In this document: positions 23,110-35,958 of the stretch, in pieces
Layout of the letters: every line of letters begins with the position of its first letter
How positions within the stretch are numbered: the stretch's first letter is position 1
DNA from: Antitrichia curtipendula
Lineage: Eukaryota; Streptophyta; Bryopsida; Hypnales; Leucodontaceae
Assembly: GCA_951230915.1 (NCBI GenBank)
Contig: OX579635.1
Coordinates: 16,430,001 to 16,494,000, forward strand
Direction of reading: 5' to 3'
DNA: 64,000 bases
Made by a program: the position numbers and the translations under genes
Notes under the pieces: generated by a model
The model's database searches: none
The model's input: only the letters and a program-made list of their open reading frames with translations
Told to the model about the DNA's origin: nothing

Positions 23110-23581
23110 GAATGTTATGAAGCTGTTTTTCGTGCAACCGACTCTCTTAAATTTGCCCACTTTCACATAAATGCTGTGCTGAGTGAAGGACTGCCGCCAA
23201 GCCACGCGGGCTGTTCTCGTCGTCGTCCTCCGCTGGACTGCTTGTGTAAAATTTCTCGAAGTCGCTTGAACAGTTAGATTCGCTGTTTGCAATTCTCAGT
23301 TGAACGAATTCTAATTTTGCTTGCATTCGAAATTGGATACCATTCGAAGTTTCCTTGTGGTCTGTGTCTGCCTGTATAGTACTGCTGCGATCTCCAATCA
23401 TTGTATATACAGCGGTCATTCGTACAGCGGTCCTTTGTACATATGAACTTCAGCAACCATGGAAAGCTGATTGTTTCGAGTTTGTTTTTCGCTTCTTCTG
23501 CCGAGAGATCATTGCGTGCAATTCGAAGGAGTATTGGTGATATCTGTTGATCGGATTAGCAGCCCCTGTTTGAGAGACAAG
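23110..23581 (+). promoter_or_regulatory. Conserved upstream region of UGT copy B
   Basis: This stretch is conserved in inverted form at about 1392-1955 upstream of copy A, while DNA further out is not. It therefore probably contains promoter and 5' UTR carried along in the duplication. No TATA box or binding site can be assigned with confidence. Confidence 0.4.
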
Positions 23582-26199
23582 ATGACGATAGCGCTTGCGG
23601 AGCTGCAGCAGCAAGCGAAGGAGTCATGGAGCAAACGGAAGCTCCATGCAGTGGTGCTGCCATACCCGGCCAAGGGACACAGCATTCCGTTGCTTCACTT
23701 CGCCAAGCAGCTGCACTCCTTGGACGTGGTTGTCACTTACGTCAACACGTTCAGTCATCTGGCGAAGGAGCATTTCAGGACGCTGGACGGCCTGGATGGA
23801 AGCAGTATGAGCGTGGTGCCGCTTGGGGTGCCGCCACCGGAGGGAGAGGGCCGTGGAACGTTGCCGTATGTGCAGCACGTGAATGAGCTTGTCAGTGCTG
23901 CCGAGGTTCTGCTTGCGGACCTTTTTGCAAAGAACGAAGACGCACCTCCCGCTTGCATTGTCAGTGATATGTTCTTAGGGTGGACGCAGGTGAGTAGCTT
24001 CTCTTGTCATTTTCCAGTGGTTCTGCTATGATGACAAGATGGCGGAATATTTAGATAGGTGATTAATCGTTGAAGGACTGTTGCAACTTCCATCGTCAAA
24101 AAGTCCTTGTACCAGTGTTGAGTGTACTAGTTATTTCAATTGGTTGATAAACGGTGGCATATTTTTTGGTAAGGGATTGCGTCCACCATCGCAAAACCAT
24201 GGAGATGAGAATTATCTCAATGTTTAACTGAAAGCAATATTGCAAATGGCAGTTCTATCCTCCAGCAGTGATTGTAGGAGGGTTTAGAGAGTGTCTGAAT
24301 AATAGCCATGGCGTCTCTTGATTGCGTGTGCAGGTTGTTGCGAACAAGTTCAAGATTCCGAGGTATGTCTTGTTTGCGTCCCCAACCTCTGGATTAGCAA
24401 CGATGCTGCACATGCCAGAGCTTGTGAAGCAGGGACGACTCCCGATTGATCCGTCGAAGAAGGAGGAGCTCGTTTACGATATTCCCGGCGTTCCGCCCAC
24501 GCGTCTGGCCGATCTGCCATCGCCAATGCAGGATCCGAATGCTTACGTTTACCCTTTCTATGCCAAGAACTGCGAGGATATGCACGAAGCTGTAGGCGTT
24601 CTTGTCAACTCTTTGTACGAGTTGGAGCCAGCCTACATCGATGTTCTTCGCAAAACCATTTATGGAAATGTCCATGGCCAGGTGTGTTTCGAAAGCACTA
24701 TCAATTTGAATTGCAAATCTAAATGTGATACTCTAAAGTCTTGCTAGAGGAACATTTATCGGTTTTGAGAATATATATCAACTTCGCTACAGGACTTGTG
24801 TCGGTTTTCGGTCAACTTTGACTATTGTATTTTCATACAGTATCCAAATAAGGCATGCTTCGGTGCATTGGAAATTGGAATTCCCTGAATTGCTAGAAAG
24901 TATCAATTTCGGTCAGTTTGACAATAGTCAACATACTTGCGGTTGAAAGAATGGTTACCTTATGCATTATTTTGCGCAGGCAGGGCATCTGTTGAGTATT
25001 CTTCCAGTTGGACCAATGTTGCCAAAGGCATACTTCAGCACCGATGAAGCTGAGACAACGGCGAACATGGAAAGGCACCATCCGTGTTTAGAATGGTTAG
25101 ACACCCAGCCGGAGTCTTCAGTTGTGTACGTCTCCTACGGTAGCGTGGCAGTTCTTTCTGTTTATCAAATCCAAGAGTTGGTTCTTGGATTAGAAGAGAG
25201 CGGGGAAAGGTTTCTGCTGGTGCTTCGTCCTCCACACAATCCAGACAATTTGCCATTGCTTCCTGAACGCTTTGAAGAACGCATGGAGGGACGAGGTTAT
25301 GTGCACATCGGTTGGTCACCGCAGCTTCATGTGCTCTCGCACCGCGCTGTCGCTGGGTTCTTGACGCATTGTGGGTGGAATTCCACATTGGAGAGTATTT
25401 GCCGAGGCGTGCCAATGCTTGCATGGCCAATTCAAGCCGAGCAGGCTATGAATGCCAGGTGATGATCACTATGTTTTCCCTCCTGACTAGGTAGTTTGAG
25501 GAAACATGGTTCCGAACTGTATGAAGCATTGAATTGCATCTTTTTGTCACTGTTGAGGGTCGAATTCTTCTTGGCCATGTTCGACGTCCTTATGTCATGT
25601 TCGATCTCTGACATGTGATGTTTGATGTCTTCCTCGATTGGTGTTGAGTATGTAAGACAGCGCCTTGAAGTATTTTGGCTATACTTAACGTTATAGTTCG
25701 ATTGAGACACTCATGTTACGAAGTAGTTATTTTCTAAATTGCCAGTCATAGGATATAGTAACGCTCCCATCCTTTGTTGTGGCATCTGAAAAATGAAGAA
25801 TTTATGTTTGAATTACGTATGTGCATAAAGTGACTGGAGCGTAGGTTCTATTAGACGACGTGTCTAAACATATTGGACTTTTTGGTTGTCGGTCTGTTTG
25901 GGAAGACAATTGTGTTGCTTTCATTGGATTTCAGCAACCTAGAGTTGGCCTCACACTACTGAAATTGCAGGTTTCTTGTAGACGATGTGAAGGCGGCCAT
26001 CGAACTGTGTACAGTGACAGACAATTTCGTTACGAAGGAGCGGATTTCTACAGCGATAAGGCGTCTGATGACTGAACCTGAAGGGGTGATTGCCAAAAAT
26101 AACGTCCGGAAGCTCCAAGAGTTAGCATCAGGTGCGGTTAAGGAGGGAGGCTCAGTTCAGAAGAATTTGGAAACTTTCCTTGAGGAACTTCGAGCATGA
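23582..26199 (+). CDS. UDP-glycosyltransferase (UGT), copy B, complete
   Basis: Exons 23582-23989, 24334-24681, 24980-25458 and 25971-26199 join in frame (intron phases 0, 0, 2) to 487 residues, a usual UGT length. Residues 29-33 (PAKGH) carry the His at 33 expected to activate the acceptor. Residues 364-407 form a 44-residue PSPG box starting WSPQ and containing THCGWNS. Trp at box position 22 and Gln at position 44 are typical of UDP-glucose users. All introns have GT-AG borders. The ATG at 23582 is preferred over an in-frame ATG at 23471 because the frame between them is shifted in copy A. No signal peptide is seen; the protein is probably cytosolic. The acceptor cannot be inferred. Confidence 0.93.
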
Positions 26200-28193
26200 A
26201 ACGTTATTCTTGTACAATATTTTTATCGGTCTTGAGGCAATTGTGACTTACAAATGCAATCATTTGAGTTTTCTTGCGGCTTGCTAAGCCATTTTAGAGA
26301 GTTGTGTTTAGACTTATGATACCCTTTGTAATCTCTAGAATTTCCCAAATAATAAAGAACTTTAACCTTTCGACGTCGAGATTATAAGGTAATTTAGAAA
26401 ATGTTTGATGCCCAATTTGATGAATAACAATAATGGAGATGGTACGCAAATGTATTTGTAAAGGGCAATGTGAAGATGTCATTTGTTTAGTTTGATTTAT
26501 TTTATCTTCTATTATTATTTTTTTTAATATGAAAGTATTTAAAATTGACAAGACTTAAAATAAGTTAGTGTACTATGCACAATTGAGCCTTGAATTTGTT
26601 ATCCAAAACACAGTTTATTATCACTAAACTAATCTTCGTTTCTTCACAACTTCACCAAAATAATTGTCTTTGCATTTTATGCGCAAAAATTTCAAATCAC
26701 AAAATTGTGTTTGGAAGGAGTGAAGACTTAATTGGAATTTTGAAATCTGCCTAATTGAAAAAAACTTAATTCTAAATTTGTTTGCTATGATCAATTGTGC
26801 ACAAAAATTTGTTGAATTTTCTTAAAATAAAAAAGATATTTTTTTAAAAATTAATTTGAAACAAAATGGACGTTTTATTCTACTACAAAACAAAACAAGT
26901 CCAAGTAATTTTAAGAAATGTGAAAAATGATAAAATTTTCAACATTTTTACACTTTAAAAAAACAAATCCATATGTAACAATTGGAGAAAAGAAATTTAA
27001 TTTAAAAAAACATTGGCATGCTCTTATTGGAAATTTTAATGCCAAAGGTACTACATAATTTGATTTATATTCAAGTTTTGAATATCTTTTGACCGTCTTT
27101 AAAAAAAATTTAAATTCACTCTAGAATAGTTTAAATTTGTTTCACATTTTTATAATTAGAAAGAATGGAACCCTTAAAAAATTTGAAATATTGCTATGCA
27201 TTCAATATTTTATTTCAACATTTTATTTCGATAGGTGGCAAGGACTTGAATAGTGTTTGGGAAAAATCGGTGGCTAATTCATTTTTAGTGGGTGGAATTG
27301 GGAAAAAATCCAGTTGCAGTTTGAAAACTTTGGCAAAAAAATGGATGAAAAAATCTAGACAATTTTTTTCTATTTGGAGTAAAAAATAGAGAAAACAACT
27401 GGACCCAACACTTCAAAAAATGGTTCAACGTGGGAGTTAAAAAAACATAATAGCTGGTAAAGAGAAAAATATATCTTGAACATTGGGCCAAAGGTTCAGG
27501 GGTGTAGAGTCACTTTGTTTGAACTCCTCATATCTCTCTCCCTCCATCTCATGATGTTGCCCAATTCAAGTTTCACTTTGATTGATGTAATCAAATCCAT
27601 GTCAATTTCTGTGTTTTTGAAGTGTCTCAAATTTTGTGTAATGATCTCTATGATTTCCTTTACATTCATTTCATTACAATTTGACTTGGAAGGAGCTACT
27701 AGCACCTTTGGTTCCATTGAATTCAAAGAAAGAATCAAGATTATCCAAGATGCCCTAATTTTTTGACATCTTCTTTCTTGTGCATACATCTTTGACAACT
27801 TGAAGATGATAGGGTTGATATTCAAGCCAATTATTATACAAGTTTAGACTGCCATCCGCAATATTGCTACAATGGGTTTTAATGATAAGATTAGAGTTGC
27901 GCGGGCTGAACACAAGAGAATCAAAGATCACTTTGATGGACTTCAATTCTATCAATGATGAAGTGTCGTTTACAAAGGGGGTGCGGAATTAACTCTAAGT
28001 TCTTGGAATTGTTGGTTCACTTGTTGTGTACATCCTCTCGAGACAAAGACCATGCGAGAGCTTCAACAAAAGATGTTGACAAATCTTTGCTATTGGAATA
28101 AAAGACCAATGGTGTGTGTAGAGGAAGACAACTTGACACAAGAGATTGATTGATCAATAGGCTTACGTTTCTACTAGATAAAAGATTGAAAAA
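26200..28193. other. AT-rich intergenic sequence
   Basis: Overlapping open frames on opposite strands at 27476-27825 (about 97 and 110 codons) contain no domain I recognise and may be an old transposon-protein relic. The sequence up to 28193 has no gene. An in-frame stop at 28179 precedes the PFK start. Confidence 0.45.
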
Positions 28194-31100
28194 ATGGCAT
28201 ATCAGGGAAAAGAGAATGTGAGCGGCAGGTTGAGGGCCAAAAAGTTTTCATACAAAGATGAAGGGAATGACCTATTTGCATTGCCACATTTAGGCGACAT
28301 TATCAATTTGCCTCCTATGGAAACCACCTATCGCACTATGAGCGGGTGAGTGCACTTTGCATCTCCAAGCTTGCATTTTAGCAACCTAAAACCCTTCCAT
28401 CACACACTATCTGTAAGCAAAAAACAAATGCTAAGGAGTGATTTTGGGGAGATTTATGATTAGGACTTTAGTAGCAAGAGTCAAATCTTTTTTTTTACCA
28501 AATGTTTATCACTATGCATGAATTTCTCATGCTATTTTTAAGTGAGAGGATGTAGATCATTATGCACGACAGTAGAAAATCCATGTCCATTCAAACATCA
28601 ATAGCCATAGACTTTTAGCCAAATCATGCTAATTCACCCAATTTGAAGGCCAACCAAGTTTATGAGTAGATGAGTTGTTGTTGGTCACATAAATGAGTTT
28701 AATGGACATGATTGGTTCCCTAATGGTTTTAGTATCGTCTACCTTAAGTCTCATTGTTGCATATAAATTGTTTGCCATTCAATTAGTGGTTGTATGACTC
28801 TGAGCTGCAATGCATAGTCTAAACTTGCCTTCAAACCAATTCTAAAATAGACATGAAAATTGGTTGGCAGAGCCGAAGCCCTTTGTAACACCCCAGCCCA
28901 AGATCAAGATGACATGAAGCAAATTTATGTTCATGATGATGACCGTGTTCTTATAAAGGTGCGTGTAGCATGTGCCAAACTTTAAACACTGTAGTACCCT
29001 AGAACTTGTCATCTAAGGTAAGAAATACATTTTGATCATGATTAGTGACAATATCCAATTAGGAACCCATTCACTCACCCAATGCCAACATGCTAGGACC
29101 TTATTTCATTGGCATCTATCATCAATTGAATTTTTCTAACAAAAGCTAACAAAATCAGGAAAGTGTCAGAATTAGGTTCTTCTACTTTATACTAGAGATT
29201 GACTTAGAATTGCTTTTCTACTTTGGTTTATGGCCTACCATGATGTAAGGTGTGGAGTGCTTGTACATCAACTACGGAATGCTTTTGGTTGCAGGTTGTT
29301 CATTTTGGTCATCCTTCATCTGTTGGAATTGAGCTTGGAGAGGACGGCGAGTGGCAATTCAAGCCTCTATGGTAAGAGTAACCAAGTCTTAGTTCATATG
29401 GACTCAGTAACCTTCAAGAGCCTCCTATCGGTTGTAGCACACACAAAACGCTAATTAGTACAACAATGTGTGCACCACGATGCAAAGGAACAAAGTGATG
29501 ATATGTACCCTCGACAAGTTGCAGTTCACTACATTTAAGGTAAACTACCCCATTCTTGACCAAATGGGAGCAAGCCCATTGTGGGCTAAATTATGTTAGT
29601 AGTGTACATTCAAAATTTGAAATGTACATCACTAACATAATTTAGCCTGCAATGGGCTTGCTCCCATTTGGTCAAGAATGGGGTGGTTTACCTTAGTGCA
29701 ATCTTTGCTAATGCAAATAACATCAAGTGTTGTACGGGCTATATTCTTCAAGTGTAGAAAAAAAAATCAGATAGTGCCACCTTAAACCCTTGTAAAGAAG
29801 AGGTTGCTGTAGACCTAAAGCATTGTCGGAAATCTTCTCGTTCATTATGCAAGAGCATTTTGATTTGCAATTAGGGTTTCCACATCCGTAATGCCCGATT
29901 ATGCAATTTTGCCTGCACAATCCGGCATTACAAATTTTTCATTCAAAAATGTTTTGTCATTCAAAAAATATTATGTTACCCAGCAGTGGTTTTATGTTGG
30001 GCAATGCCTCTCGTCACTAGACATTTCAGGGGAAAAAAAAAGCCTCCTCGTCGAGCTGGGCTCTCCTCATCAGACCCCCTTCTTTTTTTTCTTCCCAAAA
30101 TGCCCTCTTCTTCCACCATTGCCCTATACATAATACTAAGTTCTGTCTATGGAATCAAGAATGTCAAAATCTGTTCTTTCCAGTTACTCAAGGGGCTCAC
30201 ATTGGGTTGAAGGCTCATGTATTGGATTTTTCTTGTATCAATTTTTGCCTAAAAATCTGAATTTGACCTTATGCCGGGCCTTATGCATTAATGCTGTTTT
30301 AATTGATAGTAGAACCAATATTATGGTTGTTGATGGTTAGTGTTGCTGCAAATCGTTGTATGAACCAGGTTTTGCAGCATAACTATTTTGTAACTAGCAT
30401 GGGCCATCTTTGAGTTGCATTGTTGTCTGTTGAGTCGTTCTTTTGAGCGTCTGCTTTGAACGTGCTTTGATTCTGACCTATTTCAAGAAATGAGTCTTCC
30501 AGGGTTCGCCGTGCAGGACCTCGTGCTTGGATCTATTTTGATCCACCTACTGTATGTTCTAAATAATATTTTTTTGTATTGAATATGCAATTCAATTTTG
30601 AGATAATTGTTTTTACATTGTGTTGTGTGTCTGTTGTATTATTGCCAACTTGTAAAATTTTAAAATAATGGATTGTTCTTCAGTGCACTGTAAAGTTGGA
30701 ATGACCCTGAGTTGACTTGCTCTTTCTCATTTTCTCATTTTTGTAGGTGAGGGCTGCCATCGTAACATGTGGTGGCTTGTGTCCGGGGCTTAATGACGTT
30801 GTTCGTCAGGTAATAAGTTGCATTACAGTTGTTTTTTTAATTCTAATATTTATCAATTTTTAATTACTGTTTCTCCAGAGTGATACAAGATTTTGTAATC
30901 CAATGCTTCATTCTAATAACCTTATTCAAATTCACAGATTGTCCTCACACTGGAAGTGTATGGAGTCAAAGAAATTATGGGGATTCAATATGGTTTTAAA
31001 GGCTTTGTAGACAAGAGATACCCACCCATTATGGTACATACTTTGTCATCCCTCTCTCTGGCTAGTATGTAAGGTGAAGATGTACCAAGTGTGCACATTT

Positions 31101-34100
31101 TTGTAGTAAGAATGTACTATGTTGGTACATGGTGATGGAATTGGGTACATGGACAAGAATGGGGTGTTTCCACCTTACATTCAACCCTCTCTAATGACAC
31201 TTTTGAAATGGACTTTGGGTGCACTCACACATAACATGTGGAAGTTGCTCATTTAAATTTGAACGCAATATGAGCTATTCCAAGCATATTCAAGGAGTGT
31301 GCAACTATAATGAAAGGATTGAGTTTATAAACCCAAACCTCCTTGAAATCATAGTCTAAACATCCGAGTTGTGGATGATTATATGTAGTTCTATAGTATA
31401 CTGACCTTACTTATATATAGTTGCATATAAAAATGGTGTAAATGGAATATTTGGATTGCTGAAAAGAAGAAGCCGTTAGTTTAAAATTGTTTTCAAACTT
31501 TTTACACTCTTTATTATCATGTTTACAGTCAATTTCTTTTGACATAATTGAGTAAGATGGTGTGAATACAATAGTGAAATTTAAATTTGGTATTCTGTTT
31601 TGCAAGGTTTATGAGAAAATACAAGGCGTGACATTGTGAATGATATTAGAGAGGTTTGGTTGTATATTTAGAATGACTTTCAATTTTTTCTCAATGCTGA
31701 CTCTGAAATGGTAATAGCTCAATCGGAAGGTTGTACAACGTATCAATATGGTAGGAGGCAGCTTCATAGGAGTGTCTCGTGGTTGCCCTCCACTCGAAGA
31801 GATCGTGAACAAACTTGAGGTTTGAACAAGATGTTTGAACTTCTTCTACTTTCATGATTTTCTGTAAATAAATCTTATCCCTATGTTGTGAAACTTGTGT
31901 TTGATAGTACCACAATATTTTTGAGCCTTTTGTTGTGATCCCTTCTACAGCAGTATTGTAGACCATTGAATACAAGAGTTATTACTCTCTTTTCTTGCCA
32001 TAGAGGTTTGCTTCTTAAAATAGAAAGGAATATGGTATGATGGATTCAAGAATGTTATGATTGTTTTCAAGCATTATTAATGTGTGAATTTCAATTTAAC
32101 TAACTTAATTGTTTTATTCTAGGAATGGAAGGTCAACATGTTTTTTGTAATAGGAGGAAATGGATCACATGCGGGTGCTAATGCTATCTACCAACATGTA
32201 TGCAACTTCAATCATTTCACTAACAATAGTCATATGTTGTACGTAAGATGGTTGCTTTGGTAAATTAAATTCATTGAGGTCTATTTCATCGGCATTACTT
32301 GTATCTAATCAAGATTTTTGCTAATTGTTTTATCTATAAGTTAGGTTGAGAAACGAAAGATTAAGCTCGTTGTGGTTGGAGTTCCCAAAACCGTTGACAA
32401 TGATATTCAGATTTTGGACAAGACATTTGGTTTTGATACAGCTGTTGAAGAGGCCCAACGGGCAATTAATGCAGCCTATGTAGAGGTAATGAAAACTGGG
32501 TCACAAAATGGACTATATTATGTACAAGTAGAGCCTTGATATGAAAAAATAATAATGCAAAGCCATTAGATTAGTGAGGAGTGTTGTTTTGATGTAATTT
32601 GATGTGACTTGACATGTCCTCAATGTTTAAATCATGTTCAATTAAGTGCAGTCAAGAATAACATCATAAAAAATTCACCTTAGTGCTAAAGGACAAGATC
32701 ATGAGATACAATAGTATTCTCTATATCCAATGCTTGATTCCACCTCTGTAAAATGGGTTCCATTAAAGTTATGTTAGTCTCACAAGTTTGCTTCTTTAAA
32801 GGTCCTAACGCCAAAATCAATAACCATAAATTATAAGCAAAATTTTCTAAATATTGGATTTTAAGTGATTCAACTTTTCATTGAGGTATGTCAAACTAAT
32901 TTTAGGCAAGCAGTGCGTTTAACGGAGTTGGAATTGTAAAGTTGATGGGACGACAAAGTGGATACATTTCAATGTATGCAACAATTGCAAGTGGTCAAGT
33001 GGATGTTGTATTAATCCCAGAGGTACTCCAACATTTCAACATCACATATAAACTTTAAATCTTATTAAACAATCCACATGTGATAGGTCTTGTGTAGTTT
33101 AGATAGAAAAAGAAACATACCCCTTTGTTTTTTAATGAAGGAAATGATCTAGCATGTTGTATGTTCTCATGTATTGCAGGTACCCTTTGAATTAGAAGGA
33201 AAATTTGGGGTTTTGGATTTTATGCATCTCAGATTGAAGAGGAATGGAATTTGTGTTGTGGTCATTGCAGAAGGGGCTGGCCAGGTGGGCTTCTTTGACT
33301 CCTATAAAGAAAATTTAAATAACCTCTATATAAGTTCTTTGATATAGGCATTGTCTTGTGCAATTTTGGACAAGAAAATTAATTGTAATTTCAAAATAGA
33401 TTAAGAGTTTGGAAGCTTGATATGGTAATCAAACATACAAATTGTCCAATTGAATAAAAAAAAATGTTTATAGACTTATACTTTCTTTTTTTGATCAAAG
33501 AGTTTACATTGCATTAAAGGAATATGAGTTAGAACATGTTTTCAATTGTAGAGCTTCACTATAGGGGTGGCAAGGGTTTGTAGTCCAGTGTCCATACTTG
33601 TAAAAGTCGATTATCATGTTGGATGGATTGGGTAGCATTGCTTCGCGAATAAGGTAGAACTACCCAATACCACCATCCACTTAGTTATGTCACCTATAAG
33701 ACCCTTCCATTTGTGTCAGTGGCCCACCCATTACCACAATCTTAGCAATCCTTTATCATGATGGCAATGCACTTGTGAGGCAAGATACATGAGCCCACGC
33801 TTTAACAAGAGTCTACCCATGCTTCAACAAGGGTCTATTCATAGTTTAACATTTTAGCTTTGAAAAATCACAGAAAGTGCACTTCTTGTCAAAATTTCTT
33901 CATTCTTTTGTGATACAGTTGCCTCAAAAACTAATTTCAGAGTGACACAGTTGCCTCAAAAACTGAAAAATTTGAGTTGTAATTGAGAATACCTGATAGG
34001 TGTCTCCGTTTCAATGGTGCAGGACATGATGGAAGGGGTGGGAGGAACTGATGCTTCTGGAAATCCCATACTTGGAGACGTCGGAAAGTTTTTCTATGAC

Positions 34101-35107
34101 AAGGTAGGAACCCAAGAGGTTACATAATGTCATCAAATTGTTCAATTCCTTGAGAAGTGAAGTAATGCTTCTCTCTGTAATTTGCCTGTTGAGAACATTC
34201 AAATTCCTTTAAATTATTTCCATATCAGCATACTCTATTTGATGATGGATGAAGATCCTCACAACTGGCACTCTCAGGTGAAGTCCCATTTTGGAAACAT
34301 TAAATACCCAGTAGACGTGAAATACATTGATCCCACGTACATGATCCGGGCCAGGGCTTGTAACTCTTCCGACCATATTTTCTGCAGCATCTTGGGCCAA
34401 AATGCGGTACTTATCCTCCATCTATGTTAATTAGTATTCATTTCTCTGCAATACAATTGAAACCATATTAATTGAACTTTTGGGTATGCAATTCCATGAT
34501 ATCCATCTGTTTTGAAGCCATCTGTGTTCAATGTGGCTTGCATAAGTTGATGCAATGGCCAAAGCCAATGAGGTAACTCTGCTTATGGCAGGCCAGCTTT
34601 GGACCAGCCTAATACAGGGTCCAGAACTTTGTGTCTTGTGAAATGAACTGCTCATGAAGTTTTTGGCTTGCATCAGGCTGGTCCAAAATTTTGCTTGTCA
34701 TAGGCAGAGTTACCGTAGTGCTGCCCTGCTGCCCTGCTTTCTAAAGGAGCTAATGAGTGTTGGTTCCATTATTGCAGGTTCACGGCGCCTTTGCAGGGTA
34801 CACCAACATTACAGTAGGAGTGGTCAACACGCACTATTGCTTCCTGCCCATTCCTGAGGTGATCAGAAAGCCTCGCATGGTCGACCCCAGGAGCAACATG
34901 TACCAGCGCTGCGTCACTTCCACTGGGCAACCGGAGTTTATGATGCCGTCGTGCAACAAGCAAGCTGGCAGTGGAATAGGAGCAGGCTGGAAGCCCGGCG
35001 AAGGGAGGAAGGGCAGTGGTGGGGCACCACCGCACCCTCCACCGGAAAGGCAAAAGAGCCTCAACTTACGGTTGGAGAAGGTAAGGGCCACCAATTCATG
35101 GGATTAA
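28194..35107 (+). CDS. ATP-dependent 6-phosphofructokinase, plant type
   Basis: It phosphorylates fructose 6-phosphate with ATP, the committed step of glycolysis. Fourteen exons join in frame: 28194-28345, 28871-28958, 29295-29371, 30503-30551, 30747-30809, 30938-31033, 31718-31819, 32123-32197, 32345-32485, 32906-33022, 33180-33284, 34023-34103, 34278-34406, 34778-35107 (about 534 residues). Motifs include TCGGLCPG (129-136, nucleotide loop), GGNGSHAGA (220-228), PKTVDND (248-254, catalytic Asp), MGRQSGY (295-301), EGAGQ (351-355) and [11 protein letters not shown] (397-407). PKTVDND, and not the PPi-enzyme form, indicates ATP use. GVSRG and GGNG..AGAN resemble the plant PFK2/PFK5 group. The first three exons are less conserved but fit in phase. 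Whether a transit peptide exists is unclear. The last ~55 residues form an unusual Gly/Pro-rich tail. Confidence 0.9.
28600..28755. repeat. Dispersed repeat copy 1 (partner 38905-39058)
   Basis: Blocks such as TTGAAGGCCA, AGATGAGTTG and the end motif CGTCTACCTTA occur in the same order near 38905-39058. It lies in PFK intron 1. Its right end (TCTACCT|TA) resembles the ends of the TA-flanked family. Confidence 0.6.
29536..29695. mobile_element. 160-bp full hairpin MITE in PFK intron 3
   Basis: The sequence is an almost perfect palindrome centred near 29615 (AAATTT), with ends TAAGGTAAAC/GTTTACCTTA. It shares the terminal block ACCCCATTCTTG with the element at 31072-31175. TA lies on both borders, as in Tc1/mariner-like MITEs, but the target duplication cannot be proven without an empty site. 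Confidence 0.85.
31072..31175. mobile_element. Short relative of the 29536 MITE, in PFK intron 6
   Basis: TA-flanked ends AGGTGAAG and CCACCT. Read from its right end inward it contains CACCCCATTCTTG followed by GTACC-type sequence, close to the 29536 element. It is shorter and diverged. Confidence 0.55.
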
Positions 35108-35269
35108 ATGTGGCAAGGGGAGGAAATAGGGTCCAACGCAGCAGCAATTGTGTAAATCAAACACAAATATGTTAAGAAACGTCCAAATCATGTCGTCCAA
35201 AGCAACAAATGTGAAGCAACAACAAATGTCCAAATTATACACAACTATGTGTTAAAAAAAATGTCCATA
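35108..35269. other. Spacer or intron downstream of the PFK stop
   Basis: If the donor GTAAGG at 35081 is used, this is intron sequence; otherwise it is 3' UTR. No other feature seen. Confidence 0.4.
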
Positions 35270-35489
35270 CACTATATGAAATCCATGTTTTAGGTGATGT
35301 TTTGTAATTTTTTTTAAACGGATTTTAGGCGACGTCCATTGCAACAAACCCATGTTTTTTATGTCAACATTGATGTTATGTTGGATGTGTTGTTGACATA
35401 AAAACATGGATTTGTTGCAATGGACGTCACCTAAAAATCTTTTAAAAAAATTACAAAAATGTCGCCTAAAATGTGGGTTTCTTATAGTG
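35270..35489. mobile_element. CACTA-type hairpin MITE, 220 bp
   Basis: Ends CACTATATGAAATCC and (inverted) CACTATAAGAAACCC, with the target duplication ATA at 35267-35269 and 35490-35492. The two halves are near reverse complements, apart from a short centre. CACTA termini with 3-bp duplications are the hallmark of the En/Spm superfamily. Confidence 0.88.
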
Positions 35490-35662
35490 ATATCAAGTTG
35501 TCCGAAGCAACAAAGTGTGCTGATTTGGGCCCCTCTTTTTTTTATGGTGATGGCCTAAATGAGATTCACAAGTTGTACTGTACTTTCCAGTCACACTGGG
35601 ACTTCTTTGTTGACCTGGTATCAGCACCGTAATATCTTCTCACCAGTAATAGGCATGAAACT

Positions 35663-35958
35663 CATTACAAAAAAATTCAGTCCTCAGAAAGGCCGCGAGT
35701 TTTGCAGGGCTGTGGTGCAATTAGGGAAAAAAATGCTTTTTTTAAAAAAAAATTTAAATTTTTTAAATTTTTTTGGGGGGGAATATGACGTGGCACCACG
35801 TCAGAATGGAGAATTCTTTAATTTAAAAAAAAAAATTTAATTAAATTTTTTTTTTTTAAACTTAATTTTTTTTAAAAAAAATTTCTGTAACTGCACCGCG
35901 GGGGGTGCCGAAAAAGCTTTCTAAACAGCCTTATCGAGGGCTGAAATTTTTTGTAGTG
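35663..35958. mobile_element. CACTA-type MITE, 296 bp
   Basis: The left end is CATTACAAAAAA (CACTA mutated to CATTA). The right end in inverted form is CACTACAAAAAA followed by TTTCAGCCCT. ACT is duplicated at 35660-35662 and 35959-35961. The interior is poly-A/T with a TGACGTGGCACCACGTCA palindrome in its middle. Confidence 0.82.

Noticed and set aside
23471..23581. Upstream in-frame ATG of UGT copy B as the true start
   Set aside because: The 37 extra codons are frame-shifted in copy A, while the frame from 23582 is conserved, and UGTs normally start close to this point.
27476..27825. Overlapping 97- and 110-codon frames on opposite strands
   Set aside because: No conserved domain recognised and no splice context. 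Kept only as a possible transposon-protein relic in the spacer description.
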